DNA from: Rhodoplanes serenus
GTDB lineage: Bacteria > Pseudomonadota > Alphaproteobacteria > Rhizobiales > Xanthobacteraceae
Assembly (NCBI GenBank): GCA_009720755.1
Contig: WNKV01000002.1
Coordinates: forward strand, 62,001-126,000
Length of the DNA: 64,000 nt
Direction: 5' to 3'
The position numbers and the translations under genes were made by a program. The notes beneath the pieces are model-generated. The model saw only the letters and a list, made by a program, of their open reading frames with translations. It was not told where the DNA came from and made no database searches. Below are positions 17,844 through 26,140 of this stretch, piece after piece (the first letter of the stretch is position 1; the number at the start of each line of letters is the position of its first letter).

Positions 17844-18724
17844 AGGGCATCATCCTGGCCGGCGGCAGCGGCACCCGGCTCTATCCGGCGACGCTGGCGG
17901 TCAACAAGCAGCTCCTGCCGGTCTACGACAAGCCGATGATCTACTACCCGCTGTCGGTGCTGATGCTGGCCGGCATCCGGGACATCCTGCTGATCTCGAC
18001 GCCCGAGCATCTCGGCTTCTACCAGCGGCTGCTCGGCGACGGCTCCACCTGGGGCATCCGGCTCGACTACGTGGTGCAGGACAAGCCGGTCGGTCTCGCC
18101 CACGCCTTCGTGCTCGGCCGCGACTTCGTCGGCGGCGACAAGGTGTGCCTCATCCTCGGCGACAACATCTTCTACGGCCACGGCCTGTCGGCCGCGCTGG
18201 CGCAGGCCACGGCCTCGCCGGCGGGCGCCACCGTGTTCGGCTATTACGTGCGCGATCCCAGCCAGTACGGCGTCGTCGTCTTCGACGCGGCCGGCCGGCC
18301 GGTGGAGCTGATCGAGAAGCCCGCGACGTTCCGGTCCAACTGGGCGGTGACGGGCCTCTACTTCTACGACAACCGGGTGCTCGACATCGCCGCCGACCTG
18401 AAGCCGTCGCCCCGCGGCGAGCTGGAGATCACCGACGTCAACCGCCGCTACCTGGAGCTCGGCGCCCTTGAGGTGGTGAAGCTCGGCCGCGGCTATGCCT
18501 GGCTCGACACCGGCACCCACGACGCGCTGCTGGAAGCCTCCGAATTCGTCCGCTCGATCCAGGCCCGTCAGGGCCTCCTGGTCGGCTGCCTGGAGGAGAT
18601 CGCCTATCTCCAGGGCTTCATCGACGGCGACAGCGTGCTGCGAATCGCCCACCGCTTCGACAAGACCTCCTACGGCGCGTATCTGCGCCGGCTGGTCGAG
18701 GAGGGGGTCTCCGCGACTCGTTAG
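17840..18724 (+). CDS. rfbA: glucose-1-phosphate thymidylyltransferase
   Basis: 294 residues, the normal length. '[36 protein letters not shown]' spans the nucleotide-binding signature. '[12 protein letters not shown]', '[23 protein letters not shown]' and '[14 protein letters not shown]' are further family blocks. Makes dTDP-glucose from dTTP and glucose-1-phosphate, the entry step of the rhamnose pathway. Last gene of the rfbCBDA operon. No glycosyltransferases or O-antigen genes follow. Also called rmlA. Confidence 0.95.
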   Translation: MKGIILAGGSGTRLYPATLAVNKQLLPVYDKPMIYYPLSVLMLAGIRDILLISTPEHLGFYQRLLGDGSTWGIRLDYVVQDKPVGLAHAFVLGRDFVGGDKVCLILGDNIFYGHGLSAALAQATASPAGATVFGYYVRDPSQYGVVVFDAAGRPVELIEKPATFRSNWAVTGLYFYDNRVLDIAADLKPSPRGELEITDVNRRYLELGALEVVKLGRGYAWLDTGTHDALLEASEFVRSIQARQGLLVGCLEEIAYLQGFIDGDSVLRIAHRFDKTSYGAYLRRLVEEGVSATR

Positions 18725-18867
18725 AATCCGACCGATCCGCCGAAGACGAGGCTAACCCTCGCGCCCGAAACGACGTTTCGTACGGTGTTGCGCCCCGGCG
18801 GGGTGTGGCCGGATGGCCATGTCCTTTAAGAATTGAAGGCGACAATAAGCACAAACAGCGCTGGAAC

Positions 18868-18895
18868 CTTGGCGGGGCATTCGCGTTCTTATACA
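18868..18895 (+). promoter_or_regulatory. possible sigma-70-like promoter upstream of the L,D-transpeptidase gene
   Basis: A CTTGGC element at 18868-18873 and TATACA at 18890-18895 are 16 bases apart and lie about 47 bases before the GTG start at 18942, in a locally AT-richer stretch. This is visual matching only. The -35 is weak and the spacing short. Confidence 0.3.
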
Positions 18896-18941
18896 CGGCG
18901 CGAAGCGGACATCGGCGCGCCGTTCAACACGGGGGGAGCTC

Positions 18942-20315
18942 GTGACCGATACGACGTGTGACGTGCTGCGTGCGTGCGGCCGGCTGCGCGGAAGCGCGAC
19001 GTTCGGCCATGGCGGTCTCGCTGGCCTCGCCCTCGGGGCGGCGCTGACGGTTCTCTCGGTCGGCACGGCCGATGCCTCGTACTACTATTATTACGGACAT
19101 CCGAGCGCCTATGCGCCGGGCAGCGTCTACCTGCCGGCGACGCCGCGCCCCGCCGCCAAGAAGGCGCGCCGCCCGGCCGCCGACCAGCCCCAGGCCGGCA
19201 AGCCGAAGGGTGAGGCCGCGGCGCGGGCGCCGCGCGGGCCGCTGCTCGTTTCGGTGTCGCTCGGCGACCAGCGGGTGCGCGTGTTCGATGCCGGCGGCCA
19301 GGTCGCCGAGGCGCCGATCTCCAGCGGCACCAAGAGCCACCCGACCCTGACCGGCGTTTTCAGCATCATCCAGAAGAACCGCCACCACTTCTCGAATCTC
19401 TACGCCAACGCGCCGATGCCCTACATGCAGCGGCTGACCTGGTCGGGCACCGCCATGCACACCGGCGCGCTGCCCGGCTATCCGGCCTCGCACGGCTGCA
19501 TCCGCATGCCGAACTCGTTCGCGTCGCATCTGTGGGGCATGACCAAGCTCGGCACCCGGGTGATCGTGGCGCGAAGCACGGTGACGCCGGTCGAGATCAG
19601 CCACCCGCAGCTCGCCCGCTTCGACCGCAAGCCGGACGCCGCGACCCCGGTGGTGACGCTGCCGGCCGCGCCGATCAAGACGGCGGCGGCCGAGCAGACC
19701 CTGTCGGATGCCCCGAAGCCGGCGATGCCGCTGGCCACTTCGACGTCCGGTGCGGGCGAGGCGGCGCCGGCCGCAATCCCCGCTCCGGCGGACGCGCCGG
19801 CCGCGGCACCATCTGCCACGGCCCCGGCCGGGCCGCCGGCGCCGCTGGTGGAGTACGGGCCGCCGCTGCCGCAGAAGTCCGGCCCGATCTCGATCTTCGT
19901 CAGCAAGAAGGAAGGCAAGCTCTTCGTTCGCAAGAACTTCGAGCCGATCTACGAGACCCCGGTGACGATCTCCCAGCCGGACGCGGCGCTCGGCACCCAT
20001 GTGTTCACCGCCATGGCGCTCGACGAGAACGGCCGCAGCCTGCGCTGGTCGGTGATGTCGCTGCCGGCCGAGCCGCGCGCCGAGCCGGTCGAGGGCCGCA
20101 AGGTCCGCGGCGCCGCCGCCAAGGCTGTGCCCGCAACGACGGCCGCCGGATCGACGGCCTCCGCCCGCGAGGCGCTCGAACGCATCGAGCTGCCCGCCGA
20201 GGTGGTGGAGCGCCTCGCCGAGATGATGGCGCCGGGCTCCTCGCTGATCGTCTCCGACAAGGGCCTCGGCCCGCAGACCGGACGCGGCACCGACTTCATC
20301 GTGCTGACCCGCTGA
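18942..20315 (+). CDS. secreted L,D-transpeptidase-family protein (YkuD domain)
   Basis: 457 residues. Signal-peptide-like N-terminus ('GLALGAALTVLSVGTADAS') followed by a Tyr run. YkuD domain at about residues 100-210: 'LLVSVSLGDQRVRVFDAGG', 'HPTLTGVFSI' and the catalytic HTGALPGYPASHGCIRMPN with the His and Cys. A Pro/Ala-rich linker (about 240-310) leads to a second region 'ISIFVSKKEGKLFVRKNFEPIYETPVTI' that resembles the start of another YkuD domain but has no HGC motif. It would make 3-3 peptidoglycan cross-links or attach proteins to the wall. The GTG start has a strong GGGGGAG site 4 bases upstream. Confidence 0.85.
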   Translation: MTDTTCDVLRACGRLRGSATFGHGGLAGLALGAALTVLSVGTADASYYYYYGHPSAYAPGSVYLPATPRPAAKKARRPAADQPQAGKPKGEAAARAPRGPLLVSVSLGDQRVRVFDAGGQVAEAPISSGTKSHPTLTGVFSIIQKNRHHFSNLYANAPMPYMQRLTWSGTAMHTGALPGYPASHGCIRMPNSFASHLWGMTKLGTRVIVARSTVTPVEISHPQLARFDRKPDAATPVVTLPAAPIKTAAAEQTLSDAPKPAMPLATSTSGAGEAAPAAIPAPADAPAAAPSATAPAGPPAPLVEYGPPLPQKSGPISIFVSKKEGKLFVRKNFEPIYETPVTISQPDAALGTHVFTAMALDENGRSLRWSVMSLPAEPRAEPVEGRKVRGAAAKAVPATTAAGSTASAREALERIELPAEVVERLAEMMAPGSSLIVSDKGLGPQTGRGTDFIVLTR

Positions 20316-20952
20316 CCATCGGACGACCGCATTGATCTCGTGACGTGAGACATGGCCGGGCATTCCGGCCATGTCTCGTTTCGGGTGGGCGGCGTGCGGC
20401 GCCGCTCGCCCGCTCGTCCTACGCGGGCTCGACCCGCCCGCATCTGCCCAGCCGCGTCATACGCGGGCTCGACCCGCGTATCCATCATCAGAAACGAGAC
20501 TCCCGCCAGGGATGGATGGCCGGGTCACGGCCTGCGGCCGGCCCGGCCATGACGGAGAGAGCGGGTCAGCCGGGCCGAGCCCGGCCATGTTGCGCTTCTG
20601 AGCCTCGCCGCCCGGGTGGATTCGGCTGGACGGCGCTGCTGCCGCCAATTGGCGGCGGGTGGCCGGCCCGCCGCGCGCGCCGGCGGCGAGAATGACAAAC
20701 GCTCGGTTGCTCGATCTCGTCCTCACGCCCTGTTCCGGGAAAAAAACCTGGCCGTCCGCGGTTCTGTGCGATAAGGAACCGCTTTCCGATCTGGCCGGAC
20801 CGAGTTCGGATTCCGCGGTGCGACGTGCTCGCGCTGCGCGCAGGCCGTTCCTGCGATGCTCCTGCCCGGCCCGCACGGCGGCCCTCGCCGTGCCGTGATG
20901 GCCGCCGCCCTGGCGACCGTGGCTCCCGGATCGGCAAGGCGAGGTGGGCGGC
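20316..20952. repeat. long intergenic region with REP-like palindromes
   Basis: 637 bases without a gene I can support. After the terminator at 20347-20382 there are two copies of TACGCGGGCTCGACCCGC (20420-20437 and within 20459-20481). The second forms a hairpin with 9-bp arms (ATACGCGGG/CCCGCGTAT, loop CTCGA). A further GC-rich palindrome with TGGCCGGG/CCCGGCCA arms lies at about 20516-20552. This matches the dispersed palindromic repeats common in Rhizobiales. A similar element sits at 59641-59721. Bases about 20600-20952 must hold the promoter of the Ehr operon. Nothing clear seen there. Confidence 0.6.
20347..20382 (+). terminator. hairpin terminator after the L,D-transpeptidase gene
   Basis: Perfect 13-bp stem GAGACATGGCCGG / CCGGCCATGTCTC with a 5-base loop GCATT, followed by GTTTC. 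It lies 32 bases after the stop codon. The T-tract is short, so efficiency is uncertain. Confidence 0.55.
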
Positions 20953-22965
20953 ATGCCTGAGGTCGCAGTCGCGCTGTGGTGCATCGCGGGCTTTCTCGGA
21001 GCGGGCGTCGTCGGCGCCGTCCTGGGGAACCGTCCGTTCGCCACGCCGCTCGTCTACGGGGCTTGCCTCGCGATCGCGCTGCTCGGCGTGCTGGTCGCTC
21101 TCGGGGTGCTGTTCGGCGGGGCTCCGGCCACGGCCGTTGTGCTGCCGGTGGGGCTGCCCGGCATCGGCGCCCATGTCCGCCTCGATCCGCTCGCCGCCTT
21201 CTTCATGCTGGTGGTCGATCTCGGCGCCGCCGCCGCGAGCCTCTACGCCATCGGCTACGGCCGCCACGCGGCCGAGCCGCGGCGGGTGCTGCCGTTCTAC
21301 GGCGCCTTCCTGGCCGGCATGAACCTGGTGGTGCTCGCCGCCGACGCCTTCACGTTCCTGCTCTCCTGGGAGTTCATGTCGCTGGCTTCGTGGGCGCTGG
21401 TGGTGTCCGATCATCGCAGCTCCGCCAGCCTGCGGGCCGGCTACGTCTATCTGCTGATGGCGGGCTTCGGCACCTTCTGCCTGCTGCTCGCCTTCGGCCT
21501 GCTCGCCGGGACCAGCGGCGACTTCACCTTCGCGCATCTGCGCACCGCCGGGGCGGGCGAGACCGCGACGGCGCTGGCCACCATGCTGGTGATCGTCGGC
21601 ACCGGCTCCAAGGCCGGTCTGATGCCGCTGCATGTGTGGCTGCCGCTCGCCCATCCGGCCGCACCGAGCCACGTCTCGGCGCTGCTCAGCGGCGTGATGA
21701 CCAAGGTCGGCATCTATGCCTTCATCCGCCTCGTCTTCGATGTGATCGGCGATTTCAGCCCGTGGGTGGGCCTCGTCGTCGTGATGTCGGGCGGCGGCAC
21801 CGCGGTGCTCGGCGTGCTCTATGCGGTGATGCAGCGCGACCTGAAGCGGCTGCTCGCCTATTCGACGGTCGAGAATGTCGGCATCGTGTTCATCGGCCTT
21901 GGCCTGGCGCTCGCCTTCCGGGCCAACGGGCAGGGGCCGGCGGCCGCGCTGGCGATGACCGCGGCGCTGTTCCACGTCCTCAATCACGCGGCCTTCAAGA
22001 GCCTGTTGTTCTTCGGCGCCGGCGCGGTGCTGGCGGGGAGCGGCGAGCGCGACATGGAGAAGCTCGGCGGCCTCGTCCACCGCATGCCGCAGACCGCCGT
22101 GGTGTTCCTGCTCGGCTGCATGTCCATCGCGGCGCTGCCGCCGCTCAACGGCTTCGTCTCCGAGTGGCTGACCTTCCAGGCCATCCTGCTCAGCCCGCAG
22201 CTGCCGCAATGGGGGCTCAAGTTCGCGGTGCCGGCGGTCGGCGCCCTGCTGGCACTGGCGGCGGCGCTGGCCGGCGCCTGCTTCGTCAAGGCGTTCGGGG
22301 TGGTGTTCCTGGGCCGGCCGCGCTCACCCGCCGCCGCGACGGCGCACGAGATCGACGCCTTCGGGCTCACCGCCATGCTGACGCTCGCCTGGATCTGCCT
22401 CGCCGCCGGCACGCTGCCCGGCTTCGTCATCGATGCGCTCGCGCCGGTCACCCGCGATCTCACCGGCAGCGCGCTGCCGGCGCAGGCCAGCCTGCCATGG
22501 CTGTCGATCGTGCCGATCGCCGAGAGCCGCAGCTCCTACAACGGCCTCGTCGTCTTCTTCTTCCTCGTCGCCTCCGGCTCCTTCACGGCCATCGCGGTGC
22601 ATCGTGTGGCGAGCCGGCGCACCCGCCGGGCGCCCGCCTGGGACTGCGGCTATCCGCTCGACAGCCCGCTCACCCAGTATTCGGGAGCGAGCTTCGCGAT
22701 GCCGATCCGCCGCGTGTTCGCCACCGTCACCTTCGGGGTGCACGAGACCGTCGACATGCCGCGCCCCGGCGAGATGCGGCCGGCGCGCTTCCGCCTGCGG
22801 GTGCGCGATCCCGCCTGGCGGTTCTTCTACGGGCCGCTCGCGCGCGGCGTCGAGCGGGCCGCCCGCCGGCTCAACCGGCTCCAGTTCCTGACCATCCGCC
22901 GCTATCTCGCGCTGGTGTTCGCGGCCCTGGTGGTCCTCATGCTGGTGGTGGCGGCATGGCGATGA
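20953..22965 (+). CDS. hyfB: Ehr complex, antiporter-like membrane subunit (HyfB/NuoL-type)
   Basis: 670 residues (E. coli HyfB is about the same). Around 14-16 hydrophobic segments. Antiporter-like core: 'FTFLLSWEFMSLASWALVV', 'GTGSKAGLMPLHVWLPLAHPAAPSHVSALLSG' with the Lys-Pro-His signature, 'MQRDLKRLLAYSTVENVGIV' and 'FFGAGAVLAGSGERDMEKLGGL'. Proposed proton/ion-pumping subunit of a complex-I-like machine. ATG 20953 is chosen. First gene of the six-gene operon, overlapping hyfC by 10 bases. The symbol reflects homology to hydrogenase-4, not hydrogenase activity. Confidence 0.88.
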   Translation: MPEVAVALWCIAGFLGAGVVGAVLGNRPFATPLVYGACLAIALLGVLVALGVLFGGAPATAVVLPVGLPGIGAHVRLDPLAAFFMLVVDLGAAAASLYAIGYGRHAAEPRRVLPFYGAFLAGMNLVVLAADAFTFLLSWEFMSLASWALVVSDHRSSASLRAGYVYLLMAGFGTFCLLLAFGLLAGTSGDFTFAHLRTAGAGETATALATMLVIVGTGSKAGLMPLHVWLPLAHPAAPSHVSALLSGVMTKVGIYAFIRLVFDVIGDFSPWVGLVVVMSGGGTAVLGVLYAVMQRDLKRLLAYSTVENVGIVFIGLGLALAFRANGQGPAAALAMTAALFHVLNHAAFKSLLFFGAGAVLAGSGERDMEKLGGLVHRMPQTAVVFLLGCMSIAALPPLNGFVSEWLTFQAILLSPQLPQWGLKFAVPAVGALLALAAALAGACFVKAFGVVFLGRPRSPAAATAHEIDAFGLTAMLTLAWICLAAGTLPGFVIDALAPVTRDLTGSALPAQASLPWLSIVPIAESRSSYNGLVVFFFLVASGSFTAIAVHRVASRRTRRAPAWDCGYPLDSPLTQYSGASFAMPIRRVFATVTFGVHETVDMPRPGEMRPARFRLRVRDPAWRFFYGPLARGVERAARRLNRLQFLTIRRYLALVFAALVVLMLVVAAWR

Positions 22966-23912
22966 TGCTCGACCTCGCGCTCCAGCTCGTGCAGATCACC
23001 CTGTTGGTGGCGATCGCGCCGCTGATCGTCGGCATCACCCGCAAGGTGCGGGCGCGGCTGTTGCGCCGGCGCGGGCCGCCGCTGCTGCAACCCTATCACG
23101 ACCTGTGGAAGCAGATGCACAAGGAGGCGGTGGTCGCCGACAACGCCTCGTGGGTCTATCGCCGCGCTCCCTACATGGTGTTCGCAGCGACCTGGGTGGC
23201 GGCCGGCCTGGTGCCGACCTACGCGACCGGGCTGTTGTTCTCGTGGTCGGCCGACCTGATCGCCGTGGTGGCGCTGCTCGGCACCGCGCGCTTCGCCCTG
23301 GCGCTGGCCGCCATGGATGTCGGCACCGCCTTCGGGGGCCTCGGCGCCTCGCGCGAGATGATGATCGCGTCGCTGGCGGAGCCCGCGATGCTGCTGATCG
23401 CCTTCGCGGTCGCGCTCATCGCCGGCACCACCCAGCTCTCCGCCATCGCGGCCTTGTTCGCCACCGGGGACGTCGGGCTGCGGGTGTCGCTCGGCCTGGC
23501 GCTGCTCGCCCTCGTCATCGTCGGCATCGCCGAGAACGCCCGCATTCCGATCGACAATCCGTCGACGCATCTCGAGCTGACCATGGTGCACGAGGCGATG
23601 ATCCTCGAATATTCGGGCCGCCATCTCGCGATGATCGAGGCCGCCTCGCACCTCAAGCTGGTGCTCTACTTCTCGCTGGTCGGCTGCCTGTTCGTGCCGT
23701 TCGGCATGGCGACCGGCGACAAGACGTTGCCGGCGCTCGCCATCGGGCTCGCCACCTTCGTGGCCAAGCTGGTCGCCTTCGCGGTGCTGCTGCCGATCGC
23801 CGAGACCACCGTCGCCAAGATGCGGGTGTTCCGCTATCCGGCCTTCATCGGCAGCGCCTTCGCGGCGGCGGCGCTCGCGGTGTTCCTGCGCTTCGTCTCG
23901 CGGGGGTTCTGA
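22956..23912 (+). CDS. hyfC: Ehr complex, NuoH-like membrane subunit (HyfC-type)
   Basis: 318 residues, about eight hydrophobic segments. 'RGPPLLQPYHDLWKQMHKE' and 'ENARIPIDNPSTHLELTMVHEAMILEYSGRHLAMIE' are the conserved cytoplasmic loops of the NuoH/HyfC/HycD family that join the hydrophilic arm to the pump. 'ALAAMDVGTAFGGLGASREMM' is also typical. ATG 22956 overlaps the end of hyfB, and the TGA overlaps the hyfE start (TGATG). Confidence 0.9.
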   Translation: MAMMLDLALQLVQITLLVAIAPLIVGITRKVRARLLRRRGPPLLQPYHDLWKQMHKEAVVADNASWVYRRAPYMVFAATWVAAGLVPTYATGLLFSWSADLIAVVALLGTARFALALAAMDVGTAFGGLGASREMMIASLAEPAMLLIAFAVALIAGTTQLSAIAALFATGDVGLRVSLGLALLALVIVGIAENARIPIDNPSTHLELTMVHEAMILEYSGRHLAMIEAASHLKLVLYFSLVGCLFVPFGMATGDKTLPALAIGLATFVAKLVAFAVLLPIAETTVAKMRVFRYPAFIGSAFAAAALAVFLRFVSRGF

Positions 23913-24583
23913 TGTCGACGTTGTGGTTCGATATCGCGCATCTGTTCGCCGGCGGCGTGCTGGTGCTCAGCCTGGCGCTGCTCTACCAGGACCGCATCAC
24001 CGCGGTGATCAACGTATTCGCGCTCCAGGCGGTGGTGCTGTCGCTGTCGGTCGCCTGGCAGTCGGTGGTGCAGGGGGCGCCGCATCTCGTCGCCACCGCG
24101 GTGATCGCGCTGGTGGCCAAGGGCCTGATCATCCCGACCGCGCTGCATCGCATCGTCCGCAAGCTCGACGTGCATCGCGAGGTCGAGCGGGCGATCGGCG
24201 GCGGCCCCACCATGCTGGCCGGCCTCGGCCTGGTGGCGCTGTCGATCCTGCTGGTCGAGCCGGTGGTCGACACCGCCGATCCGGTGGCGCGCGAGGACTT
24301 CGCCTTCGCGCTCGCCGTGGTGCTGCTCGGCCTCCTGATGATGATCACGCGGCGCAACGCCGTCACCCAGGTGGTCGGCTTCATGTCGCTGGAGAACGGC
24401 CTGGTGCTCGCCGCCACCGGCGCCAAGGGCATGCCGCTGGTGGTCGAGGTGTCGGTCGCCTTCTCGGTGCTGATCGCCTTCATCGTCTTCGGGGTGTTCG
24501 TGTTCCGCATTCGCGAGCGCTTCGACACCGTCGACGTCAACGTGCTCGAACGCTTCCGCGGCGAGCGGCGGGAGCATCTGTGA
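23912..24583 (+). CDS. hyfE: Ehr complex, HyfE-type small membrane subunit
   Basis: 223 residues, close to E. coli HyfE. Hydrophobic segments resembling NuoK plus extensions: 'DRITAVINVFALQAVVLSLSVAWQSVV', 'TAVIALVAKGLIIPTALHRIVRKL', 'RNAVTQVVGFMSLENGLVLAATG' with the membrane Glu. ATG 23912 overlaps the hyfC stop. Its own TGA (24581-24583) overlaps the start of a 31-codon reading frame that bridges to hyfF. Confidence 0.88.
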   Translation: MSTLWFDIAHLFAGGVLVLSLALLYQDRITAVINVFALQAVVLSLSVAWQSVVQGAPHLVATAVIALVAKGLIIPTALHRIVRKLDVHREVERAIGGGPTMLAGLGLVALSILLVEPVVDTADPVAREDFAFALAVVLLGLLMMITRRNAVTQVVGFMSLENGLVLAATGAKGMPLVVEVSVAFSVLIAFIVFGVFVFRIRERFDTVDVNVLERFRGERREHL

Positions 24584-24678
24584 TGGGGAGCATCGCCACC
24601 ATCGCCATCGGCCCGTCCCTGGTCATGTCCGCGACGCGCGCCGACATGGCGACTCAGAGTTCGACGAGGATGCGATGA
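24583..24678 (+). CDS. 31-residue micro-ORF bridging hyfE and hyfF
   Basis: The only non-overlapping gap between the four membrane-subunit genes is exactly filled by an open frame ATG 24583 to TGA 24678. Its ATG overlaps the hyfE stop (TGATG) and its TGA overlaps the hyfF start (ATGA). GGAG at 24571-24574 stands 8 bases before the ATG. The peptide starts MGSIATIAIGPSLVM and continues with a polar Met/Thr/Arg-rich tail. No family recognised and no clear membrane segment. It may be a real small protein, a translational-coupling device, or chance. Confidence 0.4.
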   Translation: MGSIATIAIGPSLVMSATRADMATQSSTRMR

Positions 24679-26135
24679 CCGACCTCGTCGCCGCTCTGCC
24701 GCTGCCGCCGGTGGCGCTGGTTCTGCTGATCCCGGCGCTCGCGATTCCGGTACTCGCGGTGATCTCGAACTACCGGCTCGGCGCCGGCCTCAACGTGCTC
24801 GCCTCCGGTCTCACGCTCGTGGCGGGGCTGATGCTGCTGGTCGCGCCGCGGGTGCGCGGCGATTTCCTGATCGTCGACGACTTCAACATCTTCCTCGTGG
24901 TGCTCACCGCCTTCGTCGGCTTCTCGACCAGCGTGTACAGCGCCAGCTATATCGGCCACGAGCTCGACATCGGCCGGCTGACGCCGGTGTTCCTGCGCTT
25001 CTACCACGCCATGTACCAGGCCATGATGGGCGCCATGAATCTGGCGCTCGTCTCCAACAATATCGGCCTGATGTGGGTGGGGCTGGAGGTGGCCACGCTC
25101 GCCACCGTGATGATGGTCGGTCTCTACCGCACCCCGGAGGCCATCGAGGCGGCGTGGAAGTACTTCATCCTCGGCAGCGTCGGCATCGGGCTGGCCTTCT
25201 TCGGCACCATCCTGATCTACATGGTGTCGTCGAGCGTCATCGGCGGCGGCGTCCCGGCGATGGCGTGGGACCAGATTCTCGTCAACGCCGCCAAGCTGGA
25301 GCCGCGACTCCTGTCGCTCGCCTTCGTGTTCCTGCTGGTCGGCTACGGCACCAAGGTCGGGCTGGCTCCGTTCCACGCCTGGCTGCCGGACGCCCATGCC
25401 GAAGGTCCGACGCCGATCTCGGCGGTGCTGTCGGGCCTCCTGCTCAACGTCGCCCTCTATGCGCTGCTGCGCTTCAAGATGGTGCTGGCCGGCAATGCCG
25501 GGGCCATCGACGTCGGCGCCATCATGATGACGCTCGGGCTGGTCAGCGTGCTGTTCGCCGCCCTGATGCTGTACCGGCGGCGCGACATCAAGCGGCTGTT
25601 CGCCTATTCGTCGATCGAGCACATGGGCATCGCCACCTTCGCGTTCGGCATCGGCGGGCCGCTCGCCAACTTCGCCGGCCTGCTGCACATGAGCATGCAT
25701 TCGCTGGTCAAGTCGGCGATCTTCTTCGCGGTCGGCCACATCGCCCAGGCCAAGGGCACCCAGCGTCTCGCCGATCTCGGCGGCCTGTCGGCGACCCATC
25801 CGATGCTGGCGGTCGGCTTCGCGCTCGGCGTCGTGGCGATCGTCGGGCTGCCGCCGTTCGGCGTGTTCACCAGCGAGTTCCTGCTGATCTCCATCGCCTT
25901 CACGCACCAGCCGATCCTCACCGTGATCCTGGTCGTCGGCCTCCTGGTCGCGCTCGGGGCGCTCCTCTTGCGCCTCCAGCAGGTGGTGTTCGGCGAGCCG
26001 CGCGGAAAGGCCGATCCGGTGGAGGCGTCCTACGTGCCGCTGTTCGTCCATCTCGCGCTGGCGCTGGTCGCCGGCCTGTGGCTGCCGGAGGCGCTGGTGC
26101 GCTGGTTCCGCAGCGTCGCCTCGCTGCTCGGGTGA
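24675..26135 (+). CDS. hyfF: Ehr complex, antiporter-like membrane subunit (HyfF/NuoN-type)
   Basis: 486 residues, somewhat shorter than E. coli HyfF. Multi-span antiporter-like protein: 'NNIGLMWVGLEVATLATVMMVGLY', 'YGTKVGLAPFHAWLPDAHAEGPTPISAVLSGLLLNVALYALLR' (conserved Lys and Pro in the pump helix) and 'YRRRDIKRLFAYSSIEHMGI'. Second putative ion-pumping unit. ATG 24675 has GAGGA five bases upstream and overlaps the micro-ORF stop by four bases. Five bases separate its stop from the large-subunit gene. Confidence 0.9.
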   Translation: MTDLVAALPLPPVALVLLIPALAIPVLAVISNYRLGAGLNVLASGLTLVAGLMLLVAPRVRGDFLIVDDFNIFLVVLTAFVGFSTSVYSASYIGHELDIGRLTPVFLRFYHAMYQAMMGAMNLALVSNNIGLMWVGLEVATLATVMMVGLYRTPEAIEAAWKYFILGSVGIGLAFFGTILIYMVSSSVIGGGVPAMAWDQILVNAAKLEPRLLSLAFVFLLVGYGTKVGLAPFHAWLPDAHAEGPTPISAVLSGLLLNVALYALLRFKMVLAGNAGAIDVGAIMMTLGLVSVLFAALMLYRRRDIKRLFAYSSIEHMGIATFAFGIGGPLANFAGLLHMSMHSLVKSAIFFAVGHIAQAKGTQRLADLGGLSATHPMLAVGFALGVVAIVGLPPFGVFTSEFLLISIAFTHQPILTVILVVGLLVALGALLLRLQQVVFGEPRGKADPVEASYVPLFVHLALALVAGLWLPEALVRWFRSVASLLG

Positions 26136-26140
26136 TCGCG

